Below, piece after piece: positions 11,538-21,619 of a stretch of 64,000 bases of DNA; position 1 is the stretch's first letter; every line of letters starts with the position of its first letter. The notes beneath the pieces are model-generated. The model was not told the DNA's origin. It made no database searches and saw only the letters and a list, made by a program, of their open reading frames with translations. Position numbers and translations under genes: made by a program. The stretch spans positions 162,501 through 226,500 of the forward strand of contig JASXTE010000001.1 of assembly GCA_030280995.1 (NCBI GenBank), in the 5' to 3' direction. Source of the DNA: Hemileia vastatrix (Eukaryota > Basidiomycota > Pucciniomycetes > Pucciniales > Zaghouaniaceae).

Positions 11538-13919
11538 ATGGCTTCTGGTTCCTCTATTCCTGTGGTGACTGTCAGTGGGGGGGATGGTCCTCCTTCTGTG
11601 ATAGTTAGGGAGTGTGTGAGAATTAAAACTTGGGATGGTACCAAGTTTAACAGGGAGGATGTCAAGTGGTTTCTAGAGAAGTATGAAACTGCTGCTGGAG
11701 TGGATGGTGCTTCCTACCTGGACATGGTGAAGCAGATTATCTTCTTCATTGGTGATAGGTCAGTGGAGAAGGGGATTGTGGCCATGTCTGGCTACAAGAA
11801 GAGGGATTGGAAATTGCTGTGTAGGGAGATGGTGGATAGATGGGGTGTCAGGTTCACTATGGTGGGTCTGAACAAGGTTGTCAGTGAATGGCAATCTTAT
11901 GGTGGTGTTGGTAACTTACATAGTTACAAGAAGTTTCTGCTACAGTTTGATCCTGTGGTGGAATATTTGGTGGAAGTGGAGGAGCTGGCTCATGAAAATG
12001 CTGCCAAGGATGTTTTTTGGTCTGCCCTGGCTAGAGATTTCAGGATGGATGTGTTGAAGGAGTTGTCAAGAAAGGAATTGATGAAAACTTTTTCTAATGG
12101 GGATCAGAAGTTGCCTGCCTTGGATAAGGTGAAGGAGGCTGTTGAGGCCCATTTGAAGTTATTGGCTGTGGACACCTATCAGGAGGGGTGTGCCAAGTAT
12201 GTCAGCAAAGTCAGTGAGGCTTTGGCTGAAGAGGAAGTTAGGGAGAAGAAGGAGGAGAAGAATTTGGTGCAGGTTCCCAAACAGGAGAGGGACCCAATGG
12301 TGGAGCAGCTGGCTGATCTGACAAAACAGCTGCACATTTTTGTCCAGGAGGCCAAGAAGGTTAATAAGGCACCTTCTCAGCCAAGAGATTTTGAAAGGAG
12401 GGCTGGTAGGAGTGATCCTTGGGTTGGCTCTTATTGCAGTAGGAGGGGGCACAGTTCCAATGATTGTTGGGCACTGAACAGAGATGTGTCTGAAGGAAAA
12501 GTGGAGTTTGATGGTAGGGTTTTTAAGTTCCCTGATGGTTCTTTTGTGAAGCCCAGTGAGGGGCAGGCTCCTGTTGATTTGGTCAGGAGAAGGGGTGGTC
12601 TCAATCAAAGGAGGCCAAGGTTTGAGGAGATTCCTGAGCAGGGGAAGTCTTCTGTTAAGGTAGATGAGGACGTCAAGGGAAAGGGGAAGGAGGTCAATAA
12701 GGTCTCTTTTTCTACTTCTTTTGGTGGTTTGGAGTTGTATTCTTGTGGTGGACAGTCAAGTGGTGAATGCTTGGCTAATGTTTATGATGTGGAAGCAGGG
12801 AAGGTGGGTAGGCCTAAGAGCAGTTCTCAGGCCCAACCAAAGCCAAACGCTTCAAAGGGTGATCCTAAGCTGAGTGCAGCTAGGAAGAGGTACAGCAAAG
12901 AGGAGCTGTACAAGATGCAGAAGGGTATGGCTGACATGGGCCCCCCTAGTTTTGGTGAATTGGACCTGAATGGTGAGCCAATGCCAATGGAGGTGGATTC
13001 TGACTCCGAGGAGGATGTCCCTTTGGCTTCATTGCCAAAGCCTGTTGGAGTCCGAGGTTCTGGTGAGGGATCTGGTTTGGTTCCTGTTAATGGTAAATCT
13101 GTTGGTGGTGCTGGTCCTCAAGAATTTTCTAGGACCAAGGTGGTGAAGCAAAGAGCTCACTTTGAGAGGCCAGTAGTGTCTGGTCAAGTTAATGTTATGG
13201 ACTCTGTCCTGGAAAGGATGAATCAGGGTCAGGTTTCCCTATCTTATGGGGAATTGTATGCTATCAGTCCAGGGTTGGCTGATAGGCAGAAGAAGTTGTT
13301 GACCAGGAGAAGGGTTTCTTCTGGTGAGGTAGAATACATTTGTGATTCTGCTGAAATGTTTGGTGAGGGGTTGGAAACTCATTTTTCTGCTCCTCTGGGA
13401 TATGTCAATGTCACTCTGAATGGCAGGGAGGCAAGGAAATTGGTGGATTCAGGTTCTCAGCTTAACCTCATTTCTTTGTTTGAGGCAACTCATATGGGCC
13501 TCCCCATCAAAACTGGTATTGGTTGGAATTTGAGAGGGATCGGTGGCCATGTCACTGAATTGGTTGGAACTTCAGATTTTGTGAAGTTAGATGTTGGAGG
13601 AGCCTCAGGGAAGGTTCATTTTTACATTGCTAAAGGTAATGTAAAAGCAGTTTTGGGTGGGCCATTCTTGATGGATTTTCAGACAAGAATAGGTTATCAA
13701 TTTGATTTGGGAATCAGTTTGGAGTTGACTGGTGAAGACGAAAGGAGGCTTCACATGAGGTTATCATCCCCTGGAGAGGATGGTTGGGAGACTAGGCCTG
13801 GTTTATCTTCAATGTGCCAGTGCATGGACTGCTGCAGGAGAAGGAAGGAAGTGGGTGCTACCTCTGGTTTTTTGGAGTGCGGCTCAGGCTCTATTGAGAG
13901 TCTGTCTTTTTTAGAGTAA
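11538..13919 (+). CDS. Gag with retropepsin-like domain (copy B)
   Basis: About 793 codons from ATG 11538 (MASGSS). The open frame starts slightly upstream but only with TTG. The N-terminal half (residues ~1-250) is a capsid-like region followed by a charged linker. A zinc knuckle lies near residues 297-310, but its first cysteine is glycine here (GSYC...GH...NDC), while copies A and C keep CX2CX4HX4C. A protease-like domain follows around residues 610-720 with the active site VDSGSQLNLIS (Asp about 637). The stop TAA overlaps the pol ATG and is preceded by a slippery heptamer. This is the longest intact gag of the three copies. Loss of a zinc ligand suggests impaired RNA binding. Confidence 0.9.
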   Translation: MASGSSIPVVTVSGGDGPPSVIVRECVRIKTWDGTKFNREDVKWFLEKYETAAGVDGASYLDMVKQIIFFIGDRSVEKGIVAMSGYKKRDWKLLCREMVDRWGVRFTMVGLNKVVSEWQSYGGVGNLHSYKKFLLQFDPVVEYLVEVEELAHENAAKDVFWSALARDFRMDVLKELSRKELMKTFSNGDQKLPALDKVKEAVEAHLKLLAVDTYQEGCAKYVSKVSEALAEEEVREKKEEKNLVQVPKQERDPMVEQLADLTKQLHIFVQEAKKVNKAPSQPRDFERRAGRSDPWVGSYCSRRGHSSNDCWALNRDVSEGKVEFDGRVFKFPDGSFVKPSEGQAPVDLVRRRGGLNQRRPRFEEIPEQGKSSVKVDEDVKGKGKEVNKVSFSTSFGGLELYSCGGQSSGECLANVYDVEAGKVGRPKSSSQAQPKPNASKGDPKLSAARKRYSKEELYKMQKGMADMGPPSFGELDLNGEPMPMEVDSDSEEDVPLASLPKPVGVRGSGEGSGLVPVNGKSVGGAGPQEFSRTKVVKQRAHFERPVVSGQVNVMDSVLERMNQGQVSLSYGELYAISPGLADRQKKLLTRRRVSSGEVEYICDSAEMFGEGLETHFSAPLGYVNVTLNGREARKLVDSGSQLNLISLFEATHMGLPIKTGIGWNLRGIGGHVTELVGTSDFVKLDVGGASGKVHFYIAKGNVKAVLGGPFLMDFQTRIGYQFDLGISLELTGEDERRLHMRLSSPGEDGWETRPGLSSMCQCMDCCRRRKEVGATSGFLECGSGSIESLSFLE

Positions 13920-13921
13920 TG
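13907..13921 (+). other. gag/pol recoding site: slippery heptamer plus stop-start overlap
   Basis: T TTT TTA (13907-13913) is in the exact X XXY YYZ register of the gag frame. It is followed by GAG and TAATG, in which the gag stop (13917-13919) and pol ATG (13919-13921) overlap. Pol lies in the -1 frame and is open from the heptamer onward. Both -1 frameshifting and termination-reinitiation are therefore possible. I have not tested for a downstream stimulatory structure. Confidence 0.6.
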
Positions 13922-16900
13922 TGGGCTGATCACCCTAGTGCTACAACCTCTCCCCGAGATGAGGAAATCCCAGGTTGTAGTAGGTCAGCTCCCTTGGAGA
14001 TATACCAAGTGGATTTTCAACTTTCTCTTTTTAATGTTTCTCTTCTCTGCAAGTATTCATCAAGTTTTTTATCAAGTCTCTGTTCTCTCTCAAGATTCTT
14101 AATTATTTTTAATTCAAGTTCAAAGAAAAAGATTGGTTATATATCTTTATTGAAAGATATGCGGAAAAGTTTTGGGGCGGTGAGATTGGGGTCTAAAAGT
14201 AAGTCCTCCCAATTGTGCACCGCTAGGGTTTCTTCTACACCTTTCAAAAACATTACCTGGGCCACACCTGTGAGCATTGAGGAAACCCCTGGTTATTTTT
14301 GTAGGACAGAAGAAAACTCAAGAAAAGAAGATAAAAATTTCAAGATAATTCATGAAAATCAAGAAAAAAATCTGAAGATAATGAAGAAAGAAGATGCAAA
14401 ATATTTTTGTGAAGATTGTCAAGATCTATTTTTGGGCCTCCAGCATGAGGTTAAACTGCAGAAAATTTTGAAGAAAGAAGATCATCAAGACCAATTTTTG
14501 GACCTCCAGCATGAGGATAAACTGCACAATTTTAGAAGATGTGATTCAGAAGATGAATCAAGATTTGAAGATTTGGAAGTTGGAAGTGAGGATGAAGATG
14601 TGGAATTGCGGAAAAGTTTTGGAGTGGTGAGATTGGGGTGTAAAAGTAAGTCCTCCCAATTGTGCACTGCTAGGGTTTCTTCTACACCTTTCAAAAACAT
14701 TACCTTGGCCACACATGTGAGCAATGGGGAAACCCTTGGTTTTTGTTCCAGGCCTGGTGGTGAAGCTTTCCTGAAGATCCCTCAAGTTGAAGGTGGAGCG
14801 GCAAAGTATAAGAAGGTAGCGAAGAAGATTAGGCCTGTCAATGGGCCTATGCCTGTGGGTTTGAATCGGCCTTTGAAGAGACCTCCTTTGTCAAGAGATC
14901 CGTACTGTACTCCTTTGGTGAAGAATCCTCCAGAATTTGTAGAGACGGCTAGGGTGACTGTGGAAATATTGAAAGTTGTTAATTTTGGTCCTGATGGGTG
15001 GTTGTCTGAGGAAGAAAAGAAGTTGTTGTTGCACGTTATTGTGCTAAGGGAAAAAGCGGTGGCATTTGTTGAGGAGGAAAGGGGTGTTTTGAGCACTCTT
15101 ATGGGGAACCTTACTTGATTCCTGTTGTTTGTCATGAACCTTGGCAAATCAAACCTATTCCGATTCCAGCCGCTATTTGAGAGGATTTTGTAGAGATTGT
15201 TAGGGAAAGAGTCAGGACTGGGTTATATGAACAATCAACATCCAGTTACTCAAGTCCGGTGTTCTGTGTAAAGAAGCAGAATGGAAAGTTGAGGGTGGTT
15301 CATGATCTTAGAGCCTTTAATAGAGTCACTATCAAGGATGCTGGTATGCCGCCAAGTGCAGAGGATTTTGTTGAAGCTTTTGCTGGAAGGGTGTGTTATG
15401 GTTTGGGTGATATTATGGGTGGTTATGATGAGAGGGAACTCCATACGGATTCAAGGCCTCTCACAACTTTTGAGACTCCTTTGGGAAGATTTCAGATCAC
15501 TAGGTTGCCTCAAGGAGCAACTAATTCGGTGGCAGTTTATCAAGCACAGATGGCTTGGATTTTTCAGGATGAGGTTCTTACTCATGCTGGTATTTTTATT
15601 GATGATGGTGGAATTAAAGGACCATCCACTGATTATGGTAATGAGGTGTTATCGGAGAACCCTGGAATAAGGAGGTTTGTGTGGGAATATGCAATAACTC
15701 TAGAGAGAGTGTTTTTCAGGATTGAAGAGGCTGGTTTGACCATTTCAGGGTCAAAATTCTGTTGTTGTGTTCCTGCTTTGGAAATTCTGGGTCATGTGGT
15801 ATGTAAAGAGGGAAGGATTATGGCGAAGAAGAAGATTAATAAAATTCAGGCATGGCCAAGGCCTAAAAATACTACAGAAGTCAGAGGATTTTTGGGTGTA
15901 TGTGTATATGTCAGGATTTTCATTAAGGATTTTTCTTTGTTGGCTTCACCTTTAAGAAGGTTGACCAGAAAAGATGCAGATTGGGAATGGACGGAAGAGT
16001 GTGAAGAGGCTTTTCAGAAGCTGAAATAGGTTGTTGGTGAAGATATAATTCTTCACAAGTTGGATTATGGTGTTGGTTCTGGAAAGATTTATCTGGCAGT
16101 GGACTCAAGTTATATTGCTGCTGGTGCTGTTTTGTCTCAGGAGGATAAGACTGGGAGGGTCAGGCCAGTCAGGTATGAGTCTGTGGTGTTTAATGAGGTG
16201 GAATCTAGGTATTCTCAACCTAAGTTGGAATTGTGTGGCGTAGCTAAAATTTTAAAGAAGCTACAGACAGTTTTGTGGGGGCAGCATTTTGAGCTGCAGG
16301 TGGATGCAAAATCTTTGGTTCAGATGATCAATACACCTAGTCTTCCAAATGCTCCAATGACTAGGTGGGTGGCATTTATTCAACATTTTTCTTTTGATCT
16401 GGTACACAAACCCGGTAAAACTTTTACTATGCCTGATGGATTATCAAGGAGGCCACCTACAGATGAGGATTCTGATTCTTAAGAGTTTGACAAAGATGTT
16501 CCAGTGATTAGGGCCAGCACAAAGGGTGCTGAGGATTTTTCTTTCCTCCCCCATGAGACTAAACTGGATGATTGTTCTGACCCCCCCCCAAGAGGCTAAA
16601 CTGGCTAGATCTGATCTTGATTCTGGTGATCAGGATGTTTTTGTTGATGAAGATGGAGTTGTTGTTTGGGAAAGCTCAAAATTGGAAAAGGGTGTTTTTT
16701 TAGTGAACTGGATTCTCACAAGGGTCAGTGGAAAGAGAAGGATGTGCCAAAATTTAAGGATTGGTGTCCTGGTTGGGCTGCTCAATTGGCTCATGTTCAC
16801 ACTGGTTATTTTGATGACAGAGTTGTACCCTTGGATGTTGTTTTGTTGGATTTTGAAGATGAGACCTGGGGTCAATCTGGGTTTTATTTTATTTTGGTGG

Positions 16901-18138
16901 AATATCTGTTGACCTTGGAGAGGCCAGATAGTTGTGATGATGATACTTGGTTGGCAATCAAAAAGAAGAGTCCTGGATTTTATGTGTCAGGAAGGCGGTT
17001 GATGAGAAGGAGACATCCTAATCCTCAAGTGGTGGTGACTCAGAAGAAGGGTCAAGAATTGGTTTTGAAGTCTTTGCATGAAGACCTTGGTCATAGAGGG
17101 TTTGGGGAGACTTATAGAAGAGTAGCAGACAGATTTTGGTGGCCCGGTATGAAGTTGGCTGTGCAGGGTTGGGTTAAATCTTGTGAAGAATGTCAAAGAA
17201 GAAGTCACTTGAAACCTAAAGAGGTGGGCCGTGCTACTGGTGAATCAACTGTTTTTGGAAGGGTCAGTCTGGATGCTGTCCATATTAAAGAGGGCAAGTA
17301 TAAATACGTGATTGTTGCTAGGGATGATTTGTCTGGTTGGGTTGAGGCAGTGCCTCTGGTTAATTTGACTGCCAAGAATGTGGCAGAGTATTTGAAGAAG
17401 GAGTGGATTTATAGGTATAGGTTGATGAAGTTGGTCACTGTTGATGGTGGGCCAGATTTTGGTGCCGAATTTAAAGAAGCTGTGGCTAGTGTTGGTTCTA
17501 GGGTTAGAGTGGCTACACCGTATTATCCTGAAGCTGAAGGCATGGTTGAAAGAGGCCATCAAGTTATCAAGAATGCTTTGGTGAAGATGTGTGGAGATAG
17601 TGCCAAAAAGTGGAGGCATTATTTACCCTTGGTTTTATTTGCTGATAGGGTCACTGTGAAGAGGACAACTGGCTTTTCTCCTTATGAGCTAATGTTTGAT
17701 CAAAAAGCCGTTCCACCAGTGGACTTGGAAGCTGTCTCTTATCTTGGAATTGATTGGGATGACGTGCACTCAACAGAAGATTTGCTCTGTGCCAGGATGC
17801 AACAGTTGGAATGTAGAGAGGAATGTCAGGAGAAGGCATACTCTAGAATGATGAAGATTAGGAATCAATCAGTCAGGTACTGGGACAAGAAGTTAGCTCA
17901 TAGACTCAAGAATCCCTTGAAACCTGGTTGTCTGGTTTTGGTGTATAATAGAAGTTTGGAGAGTCAGTGGGGCAAAATGTTTGCTGACAGATGGAATGGA
18001 CCTTACAGAGTCAGATCTCAGGCGTCTGGAGGTTCTTATGTTTTGGAAGAGTTGGATGGTGCAGTCTTGAAAAAGAGGGTGGCTGCAGACCAAGTGAAGA
18101 GGTTTTATCCCAGAGGCACTAGGCATGAAGAAGATTGA
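13919..18138 (+). pseudogene. pol of copy B (N-terminal extension, RT, RNase H, integrase), broken
   Basis: The frame 13919-15118 encodes a ~400-residue extension with two near-identical SKSSQLCTARV modules and ends after an apparent 1-base deletion near 15090. RT follows (15259-16029, FIDD at 15595-15606, CCCVPALEILGHVV), preceded by a TGA near 15170 and ended by TAG at 16027. RNase H is at 16060-16482 (VDSSYIAAGA to PDGLSRRP), ended by TAA. An expanded C run near 16581 shifts the frame. Integrase (16990-18138) is intact with HHCC (HEDLGH...CEEC), D (SLDAVH), D (TVDGGPDFG) and E (VERGHQ). There is no chromodomain. The family is Ty3/gypsy-like of a basidiomycete-type lineage. Copy B could move only if another copy supplied Pol. 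Confidence 0.9.
14160..14760 (+). repeat. 150-bp direct repeat in pol extension with 22-residue tandem units between
   Basis: The segment 14160-14310 recurs almost unchanged at 14608-14758; both encode LRKSFG...SKSSQLCTARV...FKNIT. Between them, about 14405-14530, are two units of a 66-bp repeat encoding DQFLDLQHEDKL-type sequence. Copy A has the same layout. Copy C has more 66-bp units and only one copy of the 150-bp module. Confidence 0.8.
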
Positions 18139-18273
18139 CTCCACAATGAGGATAAACTACGGACTATTCTTTAATTTTGGTTTTTTTTTGGTGATGCTAT
18201 GCATCTGTTTGTTGGAAACTTTTGTTAGAGGGTACCCATGGGTGGGGCTTCTAGATTTGATCTTGGAAAGTGT

Positions 18274-18315
18274 GGGGGTGACTGATGGGCTGGCTGCTCT
18301 ATCAACAGTTACCCC
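18274..18315 (+). other. stem-loop module 1
   Basis: An outer stem GGGGTGACTG / CAGTTACCCC (one G-U pair) encloses GATGGGCTGGCTGCTC, which can form a short inner stem. It is homologous to the modules at 18535 and 21379 and to the minus-strand modules in copies A and C. Confidence 0.6.
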
Positions 18316-18534
18316 AGATTGTCTGTTTCCAACCCTTTCTCTTAATTTGGTTGAACCCTATTATTGGTTTATTTTCACATGTTTTAGTCCTCTATGACTT
18401 TAAACTTGAAATTCCTTTGGTTTTCATGTGCTTGTCTCTTCACTCTTATTGGTTTTGGTTTTTTTGTGTTGAACACTGTGTTTTTGTTAGAAGGTACCTA
18501 GGGGGGGCTTCTAGATTTTATTTTGGAAAGTGTG

Positions 18535-18576
18535 GGGGTAACTGATGAGCTGGCTGCTCTGTAGAACAGTTACCCC
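18535..18576 (+). other. stem-loop module 2
   Basis: A perfect 10-bp outer stem GGGGTAACTG / CAGTTACCCC. The inner part GAGC-TGGCT-GCTC forms a 4-bp stem. It lies 261 bp after module 1. Confidence 0.6.
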
Positions 18577-19394
18577 AGAATGTCTGTCTCAAGTCTTTTG
18601 TTTTTTCCTAGTTGAATTCTAGTTCTGTTGTTTATTATTCAGGTTTTAAGTCCGCTATGACTTTAAACTGGTTTAGGACTGGCTTCTTTATCTTTGGTTC
18701 TTTCAGATTGGTGGTGGATCACTGGTGGTCTCCCATCATTTTAACTTATTGGAGGGAGCCCACCCAGTGATCATTTCTATGGACCGGACTTTCCCTTATT
18801 GGACAATTTATGGAGCTGGTCTTTCTTTGATTTTTGCAGTTATGGTTTTGCTAGATAGTAGTTTTAGATTATTTTCTTTTTTCTCTTTTTTTCTTTTAAT
18901 TTTTTTATGGGGGTTGTTTAGAATTATAAAATCAAAATATAGGGTGTTACCACATCAGGTTCACCTGGATGTGGGCAAGAATCGGTTGGGAAAGGCTCAT
19001 CAATTGGCCGGGCAATGCTATTTTCTTATTTTTAATTATTATTTATTTCATGTGTTTCTGTGTTTCATTATTTTTTATTATTTTCTGAATTTCTAAATTT
19101 TTAGAATTTTGTTTTCTGCTAACCATTTAAAAGAATTAATTGTGTATCCACATCAAGGTGCACTTGGATGTGGGTAAGGTATCATGGGATCAGCTCATCA
19201 ATTGGCTGGGGGATACCATTTGTATTATTTTTTATATTTTATTTTATTTCATTTATTTTATTTTATTTCATTTTATTTATAAATTTTTAATTTTAATATA
19301 TTAGTATCTCACTCTGAAAAAAAAAAAAAAATCTGAAATTATTTTTATTAATTGTTTTATATTATTATTATGTTTCTAATCTTTTTGCAGGAGC

Positions 19395-20955
19395 TCATTG
19401 TCTAGATGATGAAGCTTCTGGAGGCTGGTCTGGATTGTGATGATGTTTTTGTTTTTTGTTGGGATTGTGGGAAGCACTGTGTTCTTTGAAGTGCATCCTG
19501 CTGGAGAGATTATAGGGATTGTAATGGTCAGGGATTGGATTAGAGGGAAGTTCAGAGGAGGAAGAAGAAGAGGCAGGAATGGAGTGCTGGAGGGTGTGTT
19601 TAATGATCCTAGACATTTTCCAGTGGTTGTCCAGTAGGCGCTTTCTCAAGGATTTTTCAAAGTCATTCAAGGGTCCATGGAGGGCAAAGGCTTTTAGCAT
19701 ATTGGAACACATGGTGCTTTCATGTCTCCATAATCCAGGGTCAAAGAAGTTTCAAGAGTTTGGCCAACTCCAATAATAGATTCAGGAGGAGGGGTGCCAA
19801 CTAGACAAGAAGAATTGGATCAGTAATTATTTTTGTTGAAGAAATGGAATAATTAATTTGGTACTTACAGATTGGAAGCTCATCAAATCTGTAAGCAGCT
19901 GGGATTTGGATCTCTGAAGATTTTGTTATGTTCATAGTGGGTGGATCAACTAGGGAAAGATATGGATTCTCATGGTCTTCCTCTGAAGGATCTTGAGAAG
20001 GTGAACTGGGATGCTGATGTTCCTGGGGCCTAGTTGGAGCAGTGAGATTGTTGTTGTTGTTGTGGTTGTTATTTCTGTTGGATTCAGCTGGAGGAGGTGC
20101 TGGTGATGGAGTACCAGGGTTGTTAAAGGATGGAGCAGGAGAGGGGGATTTGGAAGCAGACTGCTCTCTTCTGGATGGAGAATTTGAAGAGATGGAACTG
20201 TCAGAAGAGTAGTTGGCTGACAGAGGAGAGGTGTAGTTTCTTTGTCTTAGTTGGGGACAAAGTTGTTGTTGTGGAGCAGTGTGTGGTGTTCTGGTTTCTT
20301 CTTGGGGTTCTCTGGCAGTTCCCTTAGAAATCTGGGAAATTTTGGTGTTTTTGGTTTTTGGAAGGGTGGATTGCATTGCTCTGGGAGCAGTAGGAGGTAG
20401 TTGGGTTAAGTTGTTGTTGTTTTCTGGATGAATTTGGCTATTTTCTGGCCGTTTTTGGAGGTTTTGGCCATGATTTTTACTGTTTGGTGAGGCGGGCGGG
20501 CCACCCGACGTCGGCCGGGCAGCCTGGACGCGGTCTAGAAGCCTGGGAGTTGATTTTGAAGCTTTTGGAGCCAATTTGGAGGAGATAAAAGCAGTTTCTT
20601 GTGAGGCTAAGGCTGATCTTTTGGGAAGAATGCGAGAAGCTGAGCTTCTGGATCTTCTGGAAGGAGCAGAAGATAGATAGGAAGAGGAAGGACCAAGCTC
20701 TGGGGATCTGGTAGGGGATCTGGAGATGTATTTGTGAGAAGGAGAAGGCAGAGGAATAGGGTAGTTGGCGTCTCTGTCACATCTTTTCTTTTTGGAATAA
20801 CAAGAGTCACAAGCCCTGTTGTAGAATTTGGATTCAGGATTTAGAAGAGTGAAGGTGCAAGGTCTGCACATGTGGATGCACTGTTTTCAGGCATAGTCCT
20901 TGGGAGCAGTGAAGCAAGGGAGAGTAGAAGGGTTAACATCAGGAGATCCAGCCAT
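19395..20955 (-). pseudogene. antisense gene AS1 of copy B (two exons, Cys-rich then Pro/Ser-rich protein)
   Basis: Transcribed opposite to gag-pol. The likely start is ATG 20955 (MAGSPDV); an in-frame TGA at 20889-20887 interrupts it, and ATG 20871 restarts the frame. Exon 1 to 19869 encodes a CX2C, then CDSCYSKKKRC with basic residues, followed by ~280 residues rich in Pro, Ser, Asn and Gln. The intron 19801-19868 (68 nt) has donor GTAAGTACC and acceptor TTGTCTAG. Exon 2 (19800-19395) has a 10-base deletion relative to copy C near 19715, then runs to DQPPEASSSRQ. Copy C carries a homologue with the same intron position. The cysteine and lysine pattern suggests a zinc-cluster, possibly DNA-binding, protein; the function is inferred. 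It is inactive in this copy unless the breaks are tolerated. Confidence 0.7.
20489..20514 (-). repeat. 26-bp GC-rich motif shared with the LTRs (inverted)
   Basis: On the minus strand this block matches the plus-strand LTR block 10829-10854 at 24 of 26 positions, centred on the palindrome CCGACGTCGG. The equivalent block in the 3' LTR is 22798-22823. It lies inside the AS1 coding region. Confidence 0.6.
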
Positions 20956-21104
20956 GATCTGTGGTGAGAAAAGATGATGAAAAGGGATAGGAGGAGATTT
21001 TTTTCAGTGATGGGTAGATGATGAAGTGAAGGTGGAAGTTCAGCAGGTTGGCTGTAGAGGTGTGCTGCATGAAATTGGCTGTGTCCATTTTATGCAAAAT
21101 TCAA

Positions 21105-21575
21105 GTCAGTCCATCAAGACTCTAAACTGAAAAAGCTATGGTATCAAGTCAGTCCATTAAGACTCTAAACTGAAAAAGCTTGGTATCAAGATCAGTCCAT
21201 CAAGACTTTAAACTGAAGTCTGGTTTCTGTTAGTCCTCCAAGACTTTAAACTGAGGGTTGTAAGTCCCCCAAGACTATAAACTGAGGAAAAGTTTTTTTT
21301 TGTTGTTGGAGTTGGTTTTGAAATATTGGTGGAGGGTATCCACAGGGGGAGCCTCCGAATTTAGCAAAGGCAAGTTTGGGGGTAATTGATGGGCTGGCAG
21401 CTCTATTCACAATTACCCCTGAATGTTAGTTTTTTCTCTGTGTCTTAATGTGGTTGATCTCTGGTTCTGGGTTTATGATTTAGGTTTTTGAGTCCCCCAA
21501 GACTTTAAACTGAGGGTTTTTGAGTCCCCCAAGACTATAAAATGAGGATGGTCCCCCAAGACTTAAAACTGAGGG
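21105..21575 (+). repeat. array of AGTCC-N2-CAAGACTTTAAACTGA motifs
   Basis: Eight irregularly spaced copies of a motif close to AGTCCNNCAAGACTTTAAACTGA lie near 21105, 21148, 21193, 21232, 21263, 21491, 21523 and 21551. Related single copies follow each stem-loop module near 18387 and 18650. The array lies between AS2 and the start of AS1, that is, in the presumed promoter side of AS1. A stem-loop module at 21379 interrupts it. Confidence 0.75.
21379..21419 (+). other. stem-loop module 3
   Basis: The outer stem is GGGGTAATTG / CAATTACCCC. Compared with module 2 one C-G pair is replaced by T-A on both sides, so pairing is kept. The loop keeps GATGGGCTGGCAGCTC. Confidence 0.6.
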
Positions 21576-21619
21576 TTGTTTGTGGTTACATCCTATAGAG
21601 GGTGTGGTCAATTTTTATT

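Larger units (their letters stand above)
18139..19394 (+). repeat. 3' internal region of copy B: duplicated modules, no sense gene
   Basis: After pol there is no convincing plus-strand gene. About 18225-18395 and 18487-18660 form a duplicated ~260-bp module, each with GGTACC..GGGGCTTCTAGATTT, a stem-loop and an AGTCC..ATGACTTTAAACT motif. A second pair (about 18945-19025 and 19140-19215) shares a CACCTGGATGTGGG..GCTCATCAATTGGC-type segment. The stretch ends in an A15 run and AT-rich sequence before the antisense gene's stop. Confidence 0.7.

Noticed and set aside
12159..12608. 149-codon minus-strand frame inside gag of copy B
   Set aside because: It is the shadow of a well-supported gag domain; codon bias and motifs fit the plus strand.
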